From Deltaproteobacteria bacterium (GTDB taxonomy: Bacteria > Desulfobacterota > Desulfobacteria > Desulfobacterales > ETH-SRB1): DNA of 24,066 nt. A program made the position numbers and the translations under genes. The notes beneath the pieces were generated by a model, which had not been told where the DNA came from, searched no databases, and worked only from the letters and a program-made list of their open reading frames with translations. The first letter of the stretch is position 1; each line of letters opens with the position of its first letter. Below are positions 8,991-16,022 of the stretch, piece after piece. The stretch covers positions 1 through 24,066 of the forward strand of contig JAFCZU010000031.1 of assembly GCA_019314185.1 (NCBI GenBank). Reading direction: 5' to 3'.

Positions 8991-9021
8991 GAAAACCAGT
9001 AACCAGCAAAGGGAGGTAGTA

Positions 9022-9465
9022 ATGGCTATAAAAAAAATCGCATGTTGTACCGATTTTTCTGATAATGCAGAAACAGCTTTTGTAACAGCGCTTGACATGG
9101 CAGAAAAATATCGGGCCAAACTGTTTGTGATTCACGTATTGCCGCCTGTTATAAATCCGGTATCTACAGATATCGAATGGGCTCTGCCTGATGTTCCGGA
9201 GCACAAATCCTTGATGTTGAGTTTGGAAGAAAGGATGCAACAGGATTATGGTTCCAGATTAAAAAAAGGTATTGATTGTGATCTTATAGTTTTAAGCGGG
9301 CATGTTTCATCTGAAATTATAGCATTTCTGAAGGATAACTCTGTTGATCTTGTGGTAGTTGGTTCCTACGGGATGTCGGGCATGGGGCTTGTTGTTTTTG
9401 GAAGCGTATCTAGGAGGGTAGCGCATAAAGCGCCGTGTTCTGTTATGATTGTTCGCAATGTTTGA
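9022..9465 (+). CDS. Universal stress protein, UspA family
   Basis: This is a 147-residue single-domain UspA-fold protein, a soluble nucleotide-binding protein usually linked to growth arrest and stress survival. The start is the ATG at 9022, because a strong AGGGAGG lies a few bases upstream and the protein then begins MAIKKIACCTDFS, the usual first strand. The longer in-frame ATG at 8971 would begin inside a palindromic repeat. The ATP-binding signature G-xx-G-x9-G-S is intact in VGSYGMSGMGLVVFGS near the C-terminus, so it belongs to the ATP-binding branch. It is separated from pyrF by 112 bases and converges with the LOG-family gene. Its specific role cannot be told from the sequence. Confidence 0.93.
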   Translation: MAIKKIACCTDFSDNAETAFVTALDMAEKYRAKLFVIHVLPPVINPVSTDIEWALPDVPEHKSLMLSLEERMQQDYGSRLKKGIDCDLIVLSGHVSSEIIAFLKDNSVDLVVVGSYGMSGMGLVVFGSVSRRVAHKAPCSVMIVRNV

Positions 9466-9472
9466 TGACGTT

Positions 9473-9581
9473 GTGAAAAGCCCCATCTACTGTGTTGCAG
9501 TGATTTTTCAGACTCTCAACATATTATATGTATGCCTTCGATCCTGAAAAATCACTGTGCCTTGTATATAAAACTTTTTAC
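9473..9581. repeat. Nested inverted-repeat element (109 bp)
   Basis: Outer arms GTGAAAAG (9473-9480) and CTTTTTAC (9574-9581) pair with one G-U. Perfect 14-base inner arms CAGTGATTTTTCAG (9498-9511) and CTGAAAAATCACTG (9544-9557) enclose a 32-base loop. It occupies the convergent gap between uspA and the LOG-family gene and could act as a terminator in both directions. The architecture suggests a dispersed, non-coding palindromic element; copy number cannot be seen here. The rest of the 9466-9686 gap shows nothing clear. Confidence 0.6.
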
Positions 9582-9686
9582 CGTAGCCATCTATAATTAA
9601 TTTCGTGACTTCAAGCAGCGGGGTAGTTCCAAAATAATTGAACGCTTAAAGAGGCAAGGAATAAAACGCTACGGCGAAAACCGTAC

Positions 9687-10349
9687 TCAGATTATTACAA
9701 CCTTCTTTACAGCTTTCACGATTTCTTCAGGATCGTCCATGACCTGCAAAATATCCAGGTCTTCCGGTGATATCCGTTTTTCCTCAAGTAAACGTGCTTT
9801 AATCCAATCTACAAGGCCAGCCCAGTAGTCAGAACCCACTAAAATTACAGGAAAGGGTTTAATGCGATGGGTTTGAATAAGTGTAACTGCTTCAAAAAGT
9901 TCATCAAGCGTTCCAAAGCCTCCGGGCATTATAATGTATGCGGTGGCATATTTAACAAACATAACCTTGCGGATAAAAAAGTATTTAAATTCAAGATTAA
10001 TATTGGAGTATTGGTTAGGTTTTTGCTCAAAGGGCAGCTCAATATTAAGCCCGACTGAAGCGCCGCCAGCCGTTGCGGCCCCTTTGTTTGCCGCCTCCAT
10101 AACTCCGCCGCCCCCGCCTGTAATTACAGCAAAATTATTTTTTACAAAAAGAAAGGCTATCTCTTCAGCCTTTTTATAAACCGGATCTTCAGGCTTTATT
10201 CTGCCTGACCCGAAGATGTTTACAGCAACTCCAACATCGTGCATGGTTTCAATGCCTTCAACGAACTCACCCATTATTTTGAAAAGTCGCCATGCTTCTC
10301 CAACCTTAAAATCATCAATTAAAAATTGTTTTTCTGTTCTGTTATTCAT
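9687..10349 (-). CDS. LOG-family protein (nucleoside-monophosphate phosphoribohydrolase-like)
   Basis: This 220-residue Rossmann-fold protein has the two LOG hallmarks: a Gly-rich ITGGGGG segment (residues 76-82) with the following EAANKGA, and the PGGFGTLDE motif (142-150). An upstream Arg-Lys (127-128) matches the usual catalytic Arg. Relatives cleave ribose phosphate from cytokinin riboside monophosphate or other purine nucleotides; older annotations call them lysine decarboxylases in error. The bacterial substrate is often unknown. The ATG at 10349 has AAGGA about five bases upstream. A tandem 8-bp repeat and the selenoprotein terminator lie upstream, so it probably has its own promoter. 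Confidence 0.88.
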   Translation of the reverse strand: MNNRTEKQFLIDDFKVGEAWRLFKIMGEFVEGIETMHDVGVAVNIFGSGRIKPEDPVYKKAEEIAFLFVKNNFAVITGGGGGVMEAANKGAATAGGASVGLNIELPFEQKPNQYSNINLEFKYFFIRKVMFVKYATAYIIMPGGFGTLDELFEAVTLIQTHRIKPFPVILVGSDYWAGLVDWIKARLLEEKRISPEDLDILQVMDDPEEIVKAVKKVVII

Positions 10350-10362
10350 ATATTCCTTGTCG

Positions 10363-10402
10363 AGTGGTCAAGTGGTCAAGTGGTCAAGTGGCCGAGTGGT
10401 TG
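10363..10402. repeat. 8-bp tandem repeat, five units
   Basis: AGTGGTCA occurs three times exactly (10363-10386), followed by the degenerate units AGTGGCCG and AGTGGTTG. The array begins 14 bases upstream of the LOG-family start codon, next to its ribosome site. Confidence 0.75.
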
Positions 10403-10408
10403 ACGATC

Positions 10409-10434
10409 AAAAAGTTTAATGGCATACAGCCATT
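10409..10434 (-). terminator. Candidate Rho-independent terminator after the selenoprotein gene
   Basis: On the minus strand AATGGC, a 5-base loop and GCCATT form a hairpin, followed three bases later by a run of five T. The stem is short, so it is a weak terminator. It lies 13 bases after the selenoprotein stop codon. Confidence 0.45.
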
Positions 10435-10447
10435 ACATTTAAACGCC

Positions 10448-10666
10448 TCATGCTTTACCATGAAAGCCGATTACTACTTCATCATGATCAACAATAACAG
10501 GCACCTTGCGTGTTCCATTAGAATATTTCAACATTGTATTTAGTTTTTCCGAATCAGATAAAACATCAACATACTCAACATCTATGCCCTTTTTTTTATA
10601 AGCTTCACGAGCTGCAGAAGTATATGGTCAAGTGTTTTTTCCAAAAATCAGAACATTATCGGCCAT
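10448..10666 (-). CDS. Small thioredoxin/glutaredoxin-fold selenoprotein (UXX-star type), Sec at codon 13
   Basis: The ATG at 10666 has a strong GGGAGG about eight bases upstream. The frame reads 12 codons, then TGA (10630-10628), then continues to a second TGA at 10448, giving 72 residues if the first TGA is read as selenocysteine. The product starts with a beta strand (NVLIFG) and has T-U13-P-Y at the redox-active turn, where glutaredoxins have Cys-Pro-Tyr-Cys. It goes on with a helix, a KGIDVEYVDV strand and a KVPVI segment with the cis-proline of the thioredoxin fold. No second Cys is present, so the site is Sec-x-x-Ser in form. This resembles the UXX-star selenoprotein families of anaerobic bacteria. 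It follows the glycosyltransferase gene by 38 bases. An ordinary gene caller would miss it. Confidence 0.85.
10597..10630 (-). promoter_or_regulatory. Candidate bacterial SECIS element with its UGA codon
   Basis: Starting four bases after the UGA, the mRNA can pair UAUACUUC (10624-10617) with GAAG (10606-10603) and, past a two-base bulge, UAUA (10600-10597). The apical loop is ten bases (10616-10607). Bacterial SECIS hairpins lie inside the coding region directly after the UGA, so position and size fit. The pairing was found by eye. Confidence 0.5.
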
Positions 10667-10704
10667 AATTTATTCCTCCCTGTTTAATTGATCGTGACCA
10701 CTAC

Positions 10705-12096
10705 TCACGTAGTCACTCTATCTACCTGAGTAGTTACTGAATTTAAAGCCGTTTTCTGTTTTGTGCTTTCATACTTTCGTGTTTTCGTGATTGTTTTTTT
10801 ATTTAAGTTCATCAAGTTTTTACAGGCAATATGTTCTAAAACTACATTTTTAAGTTTTTGATGCAGCATCGAATAAGAATAATTATATTTTGCTGTTTCA
10901 TAGTTATGGTCAACCATTTTTTTGCAAAGCTTTTTGTCTGATAAAACCTTTTTTGTCTGGTTAATCGCCTGTTCTGTTACATATCCGTCAAGCTCTATTA
11001 CAGAAAACCCTTTTGGCTTGATATCAATTGTATATATTGAATACGTGTTTACAACTATTGGTTTGCGAAAATATATTGCCTCCAGAAAAGCATTGCCAAA
11101 ACCTTCAAAAGAGGAAGGATAGGTAATAAGATCTGCATGAGGATAAATGTCATTAAGAGTGTATATCTTCTTCCCTGTTTTAGTATATCCTCGAAATTCG
11201 TTAATAATGTCTGAAACAAAAATCGTATCAACGTTCATCATTTTTGAATATTCCCGCACCCTTTGTTCATAATCGTAGCCTTCATCTCCGGAAGCGTGGG
11301 AAATCACCAGTTTGGCCTTTAAGTTAAGCCTTCTTACAAGCTCAATTGCAAGTTCAATCCCCTTGCGCTTTACAACCCTTGTCGGCTGGAGAATAAAAAG
11401 CTCATCATCTTCTATGCCAAGAGACTCTCGAACATCCAAAGCATAATCATCAACAGGAACCGGGGGATTCTCGAAATCCATTACATTTGGAATAGTGATT
11501 CCTGAAATGCCTGTCCTAAAGCTTAATTGGTTGGAAGCGGATGAATTAATAACAACATGCTTGATTGACGGCAGATTGGGTGGAAATGCCATATTAATAT
11601 ATTCCCAGACAGAACTTATCTTAAAACATTGTCGTTCCCAAAAAAAATCGTGGTGATGGGCTATTACAGGCATGTTGGTTTCTGATATCAGCTCTGTAAT
11701 AGCAATGCCCAAAGGGATGTTTAGAGGAATTGCCAGAACATTTTCAGGAATCAGGATATCGATTTTGAATTTTTCAACAAATTGATAAAGATGATCTTTT
11801 AATTTTTCTTTAATTTTATGAATTTTTTTTGTCATAAAGCGGCTTCGTCCGGTTACGCCGAAAGCTTGCTTATGAACATTCCAGACATCTTTATGTTTGA
11901 AGTGTGCCAGGTCCGCAAAATATGAACATTCCGGAGGGCGATCAAGTTCGCCGGCAAAATAAAAACACTTAAATCCCTCCTTTTCAAAGACATTGGCCCA
12001 TTTTGCTATCTCAAGAGAAACACCGTCTGTCCCTGCAATGCGGGTCGAAACAAATCCAATATGGGTCGTCTTGTAGCTGGGTTTAAAAAAATCCAT
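10705..12096 (-). CDS. GT4-type glycosyltransferase (GT-B fold)
   Basis: This 463-residue cytoplasmic enzyme should transfer a sugar from a nucleotide-sugar donor. The N-terminal half begins with the acceptor-side strand HIGFVSTRIAGTDGVS, with the TDGVS loop often seen in GT4 enzymes. The C-terminal half has PTRVVKRKGIELAIE, where the donor site begins, and the conserved E-x7-E motif in FEGFGNAFLEAI. The acceptor cannot be told. The ATG at 12096 has AAAGGA overlapping the stop codon of tag 11 bases away, so the two are probably co-transcribed. The last ~30 residues are Lys/Thr/Ser-rich and unlike the rest; they look like former intergenic DNA read through after loss of the original stop. Confidence 0.85.
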   Translation of the reverse strand: MDFFKPSYKTTHIGFVSTRIAGTDGVSLEIAKWANVFEKEGFKCFYFAGELDRPPECSYFADLAHFKHKDVWNVHKQAFGVTGRSRFMTKKIHKIKEKLKDHLYQFVEKFKIDILIPENVLAIPLNIPLGIAITELISETNMPVIAHHHDFFWERQCFKISSVWEYINMAFPPNLPSIKHVVINSSASNQLSFRTGISGITIPNVMDFENPPVPVDDYALDVRESLGIEDDELFILQPTRVVKRKGIELAIELVRRLNLKAKLVISHASGDEGYDYEQRVREYSKMMNVDTIFVSDIINEFRGYTKTGKKIYTLNDIYPHADLITYPSSFEGFGNAFLEAIYFRKPIVVNTYSIYTIDIKPKGFSVIELDGYVTEQAINQTKKVLSDKKLCKKMVDHNYETAKYNYSYSMLHQKLKNVVLEHIACKNLMNLNKKTITKTRKYESTKQKTALNSVTTQVDRVTT

Positions 12097-12107
12097 ATTT
12101 CTATCCT

Positions 12108-12668
12108 TTACAGCTCACTATATCTGAAACAATCAATAATATGATCATTAACCATTCCAACAGCCTGCATAAATGCATAACAGATTGTCGGGCCAGTAAA
12201 TTTAAAACCTCTCTTTTTTAAAGAAATGCTCATATTTATTGATTCATCCGTCTTTGAAGGAATTTCTTCATGTGTTTTCCATGTGTTCTTCAGCGGCTTG
12301 CCGTCAACAAATTGCCAGATATATGTATCAAAGCTGCCGAATTCTTTTTGAACATCTATAAATGCTTTTGCGTTTTGAACCGCTGCTTCAATCTTCAATT
12401 TGTTGCGAACAACTCCTTTATTGAGAAGCAGTTCCCTGATTTTGCCTGAATCGTACTTTGCAATTTTGTTATAATCAAAGCCGTTAAATGCTTTTTGGTA
12501 ATTTTTACGTTTTTTTAAAATGGTTATCCAGCTCAATCCAGCCTGAACTCCTTCAAGGACAAGGAATTCGAACAATTTGCGATCATCATGTAAAGGAACT
12601 CCCCACTCAGTGTCATGGTATTTAATATATAAAGGATCAGTGCCAGGCCATCTGCATCTTTGTTTCAT
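12108..12668 (-). CDS. tag: DNA-3-methyladenine glycosylase I
   Basis: This base-excision repair enzyme removes 3-methyladenine from alkylated DNA. The start at 12668 gives 186 residues beginning MKQRCRWPG, which aligns with the MERCGW start of E. coli Tag; ten further codons up to 12698 are open but unlikely. The zinc ligands are in place: C5 and H18 near the N-terminus, H176 and C180 in NDHIIDC at the C-terminus. The catalytic-pocket Glu (E39 in LEGVQAGLSW) is present, as is the YHDTEWG motif. No clear ribosome site is seen. It is divergent from the purine nucleoside phosphorylase gene and leads into the glycosyltransferase gene. Confidence 0.95.
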   Translation of the reverse strand: MKQRCRWPGTDPLYIKYHDTEWGVPLHDDRKLFEFLVLEGVQAGLSWITILKKRKNYQKAFNGFDYNKIAKYDSGKIRELLLNKGVVRNKLKIEAAVQNAKAFIDVQKEFGSFDTYIWQFVDGKPLKNTWKTHEEIPSKTDESINMSISLKKRGFKFTGPTICYAFMQAVGMVNDHIIDCFRYSEL

Positions 12669-12741
12669 CATTAGATGATAAATTTTCCATAATAACAAGA
12701 AAATGTCAACGATATCATTATCTGCAAACAGATTTGCCTTC

Positions 12742-12770
12742 TTGACTGTAAAACAGGCCTGAAGTATTAT
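12742..12770 (+). promoter_or_regulatory. Candidate sigma-70 promoter for the purine nucleoside phosphorylase gene
   Basis: TTGACT (12742-12747) and TATTAT (12765-12770) are separated by 17 bases, the best-matched promoter in the window. The leader to the start codon at 12881 is about 104 bases and contains a perfect 12-base palindrome CCTGCCGGCAGG (12822-12833). Confidence 0.5.
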
Positions 12771-12880
12771 ATAAAAAAAGCGTTCAAAGGCTCAAGGGAA
12801 TCAGAGAATTATATTATATTCCCTGCCGGCAGGCAGTTTGGTGTCTTTGTGTCAAAAACAAATTTAACAGGTTCATTGTA

Positions 12881-13705
12881 ATGAAAAGCTATAAACAAAA
12901 AGCTGTTCAAACAGCAGAGTTTTTAAAAACAAAAATTAGCAACCTTCCTGAAATAGGGATTATAGCTGGAACAGGTCATGCCGAAAGTGCAGCGTCAATG
13001 GAATTATCGGTTTCTTTTGAATATAAAGATATTCCACATTTTCCTGTTTCAACCGTTCAGAGTCACTTTGGAAGACTTCTCCTTGGAAGCATGCAGGGTA
13101 GACAGGTTATTGCAATGCAGGGTAGGCTTCATCTTTACGAGGGATATACCCCCGCAGAGGTAACCTTTCCCGTAAGAGTAATGCAGGAGCTCGGCCTAAA
13201 ATATCTGATTCTTTCAAACGCTTCAGGAGGTCTGAATCCTGATTTTAAAGCTGGAGATATAATGATTATTTCAGATCATATTAATCTTACTGGTTCAAAT
13301 CCCCTTGCAGGCCCCAATGAAGAAAGCTGGGGTATCAGGTTCCCTGACATGACACGAGCATACGACATAAATCTTGCATCAATTGCTGAAAAAGCAGGAA
13401 AAAACGCAGGTATTCCATTGCAGAAAGGTGTTTATGCCGGCTTGAAGGGTCCTTGTCTTGAAACCCCCGCAGAAACCCGGTTTCTCAAAACCATAGGCGC
13501 TGAAGCAGTCGGGTTTTCGACAGTCCATGAGGTGATTACGGCAGTACATGCCAGGATGAAGGTGTTAGGTCTGTCAACAATAACTAATGTAAACGATCCT
13601 GACAATCCTGTTGAATCAACAATGGAAGAAATAATTGCTGTGGCAAAAAAATCTTCTTTAAAACTTGCATCAATTATAAATAATGTAATTAAAGATTTAA
13701 CATAA
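12881..13705 (+). CDS. Purine nucleoside phosphorylase, trimeric type (PNP family I)
   Basis: This enzyme splits purine nucleosides with phosphate to the free base and ribose 1-phosphate in purine salvage. The 274-residue length is typical. Motifs in order are the phosphate loop (here IIAGTGH rather than the usual LGSGLG), MQGRLHLYEGY with the phosphate-binding Arg/His and the Tyr, SNASGGLNP, the LKGPCLETPAE signature with the base-binding Glu, and TITNVND with the Asn that favours PNP over methylthioadenosine phosphorylase. The altered phosphate loop and STVHEV in place of STVPEV are mild departures. It starts at ATG 12881 with a weak site, and is divergent from tag. A 150-base inverted-repeat gap separates it from tatD on the same strand. 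Confidence 0.92.
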   Translation: MKSYKQKAVQTAEFLKTKISNLPEIGIIAGTGHAESAASMELSVSFEYKDIPHFPVSTVQSHFGRLLLGSMQGRQVIAMQGRLHLYEGYTPAEVTFPVRVMQELGLKYLILSNASGGLNPDFKAGDIMIISDHINLTGSNPLAGPNEESWGIRFPDMTRAYDINLASIAEKAGKNAGIPLQKGVYAGLKGPCLETPAETRFLKTIGAEAVGFSTVHEVITAVHARMKVLGLSTITNVNDPDNPVESTMEEIIAVAKKSSLKLASIINNVIKDLT

Positions 13706-13719
13706 AAAACATGGTGACC

Positions 13720-13869
13720 GTTCACGGTTTACAATTATCGGTTTACGGTTGATCAAAATATATTAGTCAGAGGCTGACAAAGATACCCCGTTTTATCGAA
13801 GCAAGCTTCGAGGACTTTCACCGGTAGAAATTAAAAAAAACTGTGAACTGTGAACCGACAACCGTGAAC
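13720..13869. repeat. 150-bp gap element bounded by inverted repeats
   Basis: GTTCACGGTT (13720-13729) and its exact reverse complement AACCGTGAAC (13860-13869) bound this stretch, each flanked by diverged GTGAAC-type units. Inside are two small hairpins: GTCAG-AGG-CTGAC (13766-13778) and TCGAAGC-AA-GCTTCGA (13796-13811). It fills the gap between the nucleoside phosphorylase and tatD genes and ends 11 bases before the tatD start. No coding frame is present. Confidence 0.5.
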
Positions 13870-13880
13870 AATTATAAAAT

Positions 13881-14663
13881 ATGAAATTATTTGACACCCA
13901 CTGTCATCTTAACGATGAGGTCTATGATAAAGATATTGATGCGGTTATTGAACGGGCGCGTGATGCCGGGGTCGCGGCATGTATGGTTGTAGGAACAGAC
14001 AAAGCAAGTTCAATAAAAGCCGCTGCAATGGCTGAATCCATAAACGACATTTATGCCTCTGTAGGTATTCATCCTCACGAAACACAAGGCTGCTCTGAAT
14101 TAATTTTAAAATCTCTACTAAAGCTCACTGAAAATCCTAAGGTTTGCGCGTGGGGTGAAATTGGTCTTGATTTCAATCGTATGCATTCACCAAAAGGTGA
14201 TCAGGAAAAATGGTTTATAAGGCAGCTTGAGTTTGCCGACAGGTGCAACCTTCCGGTTATCTTCCATGAAAGAGACAGCAACGGCCGCCTGCTTGAAATA
14301 GTTAGGGCTAATTACAAAAAGAATGAGAAAGCGGTTGTACATTGCTTTAGCGGAAACAGGGAGGAGTTGGAGCAGTATATTAATCTCGGCTTTTATATCG
14401 GTATCACAGGCATTTTAACGCTAAAAAAGCGCGGCGCTGATTTACGCGAGCTTGTGCCCATAATTCCTGTTGAACAAATTATTGTCGAGACAGATGCGCC
14501 ATATTTAACACCTGCTCCGGAGAAAAATCGGACAAGACGGAATGAACCGGCATTTGTCAGGTCAATTCTGTTTAAGCTGGCGGAAGCAAGAAAAGAAGAC
14601 CCGGAATATCTGGCATTTACAACATGGGGAAACAGTCGCCGACTGTTTAATATACCTCTTTAG
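13881..14663 (+). CDS. tatD: TatD-family metal-dependent nuclease/hydrolase
   Basis: This 260-residue TIM-barrel enzyme belongs to the amidohydrolase superfamily; characterised relatives are 3'-5' exonucleases or DNases active in DNA repair. The metal ligands are all present: H7 and H9 in DTHCHL, Glu in WGEIGLD, His in IFHERD, His in VHCFSG and Asp in VETDAPYLTP. The length equals the family norm. The start codon follows directly on the inverted-repeat gap, and no strong ribosome site is visible. It converges with the metallo-beta-lactamase gene with only 38 bases between their stops and no obvious terminator hairpin there. The exact substrate within the TatD/YcfH/YjjV group is not resolved. 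Confidence 0.94.
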   Translation: MKLFDTHCHLNDEVYDKDIDAVIERARDAGVAACMVVGTDKASSIKAAAMAESINDIYASVGIHPHETQGCSELILKSLLKLTENPKVCAWGEIGLDFNRMHSPKGDQEKWFIRQLEFADRCNLPVIFHERDSNGRLLEIVRANYKKNEKAVVHCFSGNREELEQYINLGFYIGITGILTLKKRGADLRELVPIIPVEQIIVETDAPYLTPAPEKNRTRRNEPAFVRSILFKLAEARKEDPEYLAFTTWGNSRRLFNIPL

Positions 14664-14701
14664 AAATGCCCTAAGGTTAAATCAGAAATGCCGACTTTTA
14701 T

Positions 14702-15325
14702 TTATTCCCGCACAAAAGGATTAGTTCGTTTTTCCTGCCCGATAGTTGTATCGGGACCATGACCAGGGAAGACCTTAACATCATCGTTCAGTACAAAAAG
14801 TTTATTTTTTATGCTGGATATAAGGGTGTGCATATCTCCACCAGGCAGGTCGGATCGTCCAATTGAACCTGCAAAAAGAGTATCTCCGACAAACAGGTTC
14901 CCATCGGTAAAAAGCGCTACGCCTCCCTGCGAATGGCCTGGAGTGTGAATAACTTTTAATGTAATGATCCCAAAAGATATTGTATCACCATCTTCAAGGG
15001 TTTGGTCGGGAGGAGGTGAATTATCAGTTGAAAGCCCGAATGAAGCGGCAGTGGTTGAAAGTTGACTCAACATTGGCGCATCGAGAGAATTGATTAATAT
15101 GTCTGCGCCTGTTGCTTCCTTCATTTCTTTATTGCCACCCACATGGTCAAAATGACCGTGAGTATTTATAATATATTTTACTGTCAACCCCAATTCCGCA
15201 AGCGACCGGAGAATTTTGTCTGTTTCATCTCCAGGATCGATCACTACAGCCTCTTTTGTCTTTTCACAACCTAAAATAAAACAGTTAGCCATAAGTGGCC
15301 CAACTGCCAGTTTTTCAATAATCAT
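14702..15325 (-). CDS. Metallo-beta-lactamase-fold hydrolase, glyoxalase II-like
   Basis: This 207-residue soluble enzyme has the binuclear metal-site motif T55-H-G-H-F-D-H61, then HTPGHSQGG, the bridging Asp in FVGDTLFAGSIGRSD, and a final His in FPGHGPDT. The GSIGRSDLPGG stretch and short length match the compact glyoxalase II-like subgroup that hydrolyses thioesters such as S-lactoylglutathione or related thiols. Longer glyoxalase II enzymes carry an extra C-terminal helical domain that is absent here. The physiological thiol cannot be told. A TATAAT box and a 12-base palindrome lie 32-49 bases upstream, suggesting regulated expression from its own promoter. Confidence 0.9.
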   Translation of the reverse strand: MIIEKLAVGPLMANCFILGCEKTKEAVVIDPGDETDKILRSLAELGLTVKYIINTHGHFDHVGGNKEMKEATGADILINSLDAPMLSQLSTTAASFGLSTDNSPPPDQTLEDGDTISFGIITLKVIHTPGHSQGGVALFTDGNLFVGDTLFAGSIGRSDLPGGDMHTLISSIKNKLFVLNDDVKVFPGHGPDTTIGQEKRTNPFVRE

Positions 15326-15356
15326 AAACTTTTAAAACCTCTCTCGCTCAATCTCC

Positions 15357-15374
15357 ATGTCCGGACATATTATA
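15357..15374 (-). promoter_or_regulatory. Candidate -10 box and overlapping operator for the MBL-fold gene
   Basis: On the minus strand TATAAT (15374-15369) abuts the perfect palindrome ATGTCCGGACAT (15368-15357), which would cover the transcription start. No good -35 box is seen at 17 bases. A repressor or activator site is plausible from the position. Confidence 0.35.
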
Positions 15375-15412
15375 ATTACTCAAGTTTCGCACCCTTGATT
15401 TCTATCAATATA

Positions 15413-15445
15413 AAGACGGTAAGGGCAATATCAAGACGGTAAGGG
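15413..15445. repeat. Direct repeat AAGACGGTAAGGG, two copies 20 bp apart
   Basis: Exact 13-base copies lie at 15413-15425 and 15433-15445. They sit in the 296-base gap between the MBL-fold gene and the four-cysteine protein gene. No coding sequence on either strand, riboswitch or clear terminator was found in the rest of this gap. Confidence 0.5.
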
Positions 15446-15621
15446 TTGAAAATAACATTTTTACAGCGAAATCATTTACTTATATTTTGTAAACAGCAAC
15501 CCGTGCAACATACATTATGATCAGGCGCAAAGGAGATATTCTTATATCAATTGATTGGCGCCGTTGTAAAAACCACAGGCAGTATATTTCGGTTTAAAAT
15601 TTATTTCTAACCCTTGAATTC

Positions 15622-15891
15622 TTACAATTCACTATTTCTTTTTTTAGCCTGCTCAATAAGTTCTATCAGGCTGCTTACCTTAGGTTTGGGCTTTGAATTA
15701 ACAATCGTGTTAAATTGATCTTCAGAAAGATTTTGTTTCAAATATGTTGACACATCAAAGGTTTCCCACCAGCAATCAAAAATTTTCCAGCACGGCAGAT
15801 TGTTATCGCCATATAGCATACAGTATTTAAATGACACCGGGCCGCCAAGTCTGGGGCATCTATGTTCAAGATTGTCTTTCGAAGTATTCAT
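15622..15891 (-). CDS. Small four-cysteine protein of unknown function
   Basis: I do not recognise a named family. With the ATG at 15891 the product is 89 residues; the frame is open a further 12 codons to a TTG at 15927, and neither start has a good ribosome site. Four cysteines occur in the first half, at C12, C24, C34 and C40 (RCPRLGG, YC, LPCWKIFDCWW), a spacing that could hold zinc or an iron-sulphur cluster. Two adjacent tryptophans follow the last Cys. The C-terminal half is a charged helix-like segment without Cys. No signal peptide or membrane segment is seen. It lies downstream of trpB on the same strand, with a 32-base palindrome between them. Confidence 0.6.
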   Translation of the reverse strand: MNTSKDNLEHRCPRLGGPVSFKYCMLYGDNNLPCWKIFDCWWETFDVSTYLKQNLSEDQFNTIVNSKPKPKVSSLIELIEQAKKRNSEL

Positions 15892-15965
15892 TTGATTATG
15901 TTTTGATGACACCGCAGGAACAGCCAAACTTTCAAAGCGCTAAATTATTACCTCTTTTTTATATT

Positions 15966-15997
15966 CAGCCACAGATCCACGTATGGGTTTGTGGCTG
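15966..15997. repeat. Palindrome downstream of trpB, possible hairpin
   Basis: CAGCCACA (15966-15973) pairs with TGTGGCTG (15990-15997), and inside the loop CCA/TGG can close on a four-base turn. It lies 26 bases past the trpB stop. There is no T-run after the stem on either strand, so it is not a classic Rho-independent terminator, though it may stabilise the 3' end. Confidence 0.45.
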
Positions 15998-16022
15998 ATG
16001 ATTTAATGTTACAACAACAGTT

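Noticed and set aside
8971..9021. Upstream in-frame ATG for the stress protein
   Set aside because: It starts inside a palindromic repeat; ATG 9022 has a strong AGGGAGG and gives the normal UspA N-terminus.
8845..9240. 131-codon minus-strand frame across the pyrF-uspA gap
   Set aside because: It overlaps well-supported genes on the plus strand and has no start signal or motif.
9600..9686. Short plus-strand coding-like stretch (SSKIIERLKRQGIKRYG)
   Set aside because: Too short, no start or ribosome site, and it runs into the LOG gene on the other strand; at most a gene fragment.
15966..15997. Palindrome as a trpB terminator
   Set aside because: There is no T-run after the stem on either strand, so it is listed only as a palindrome.
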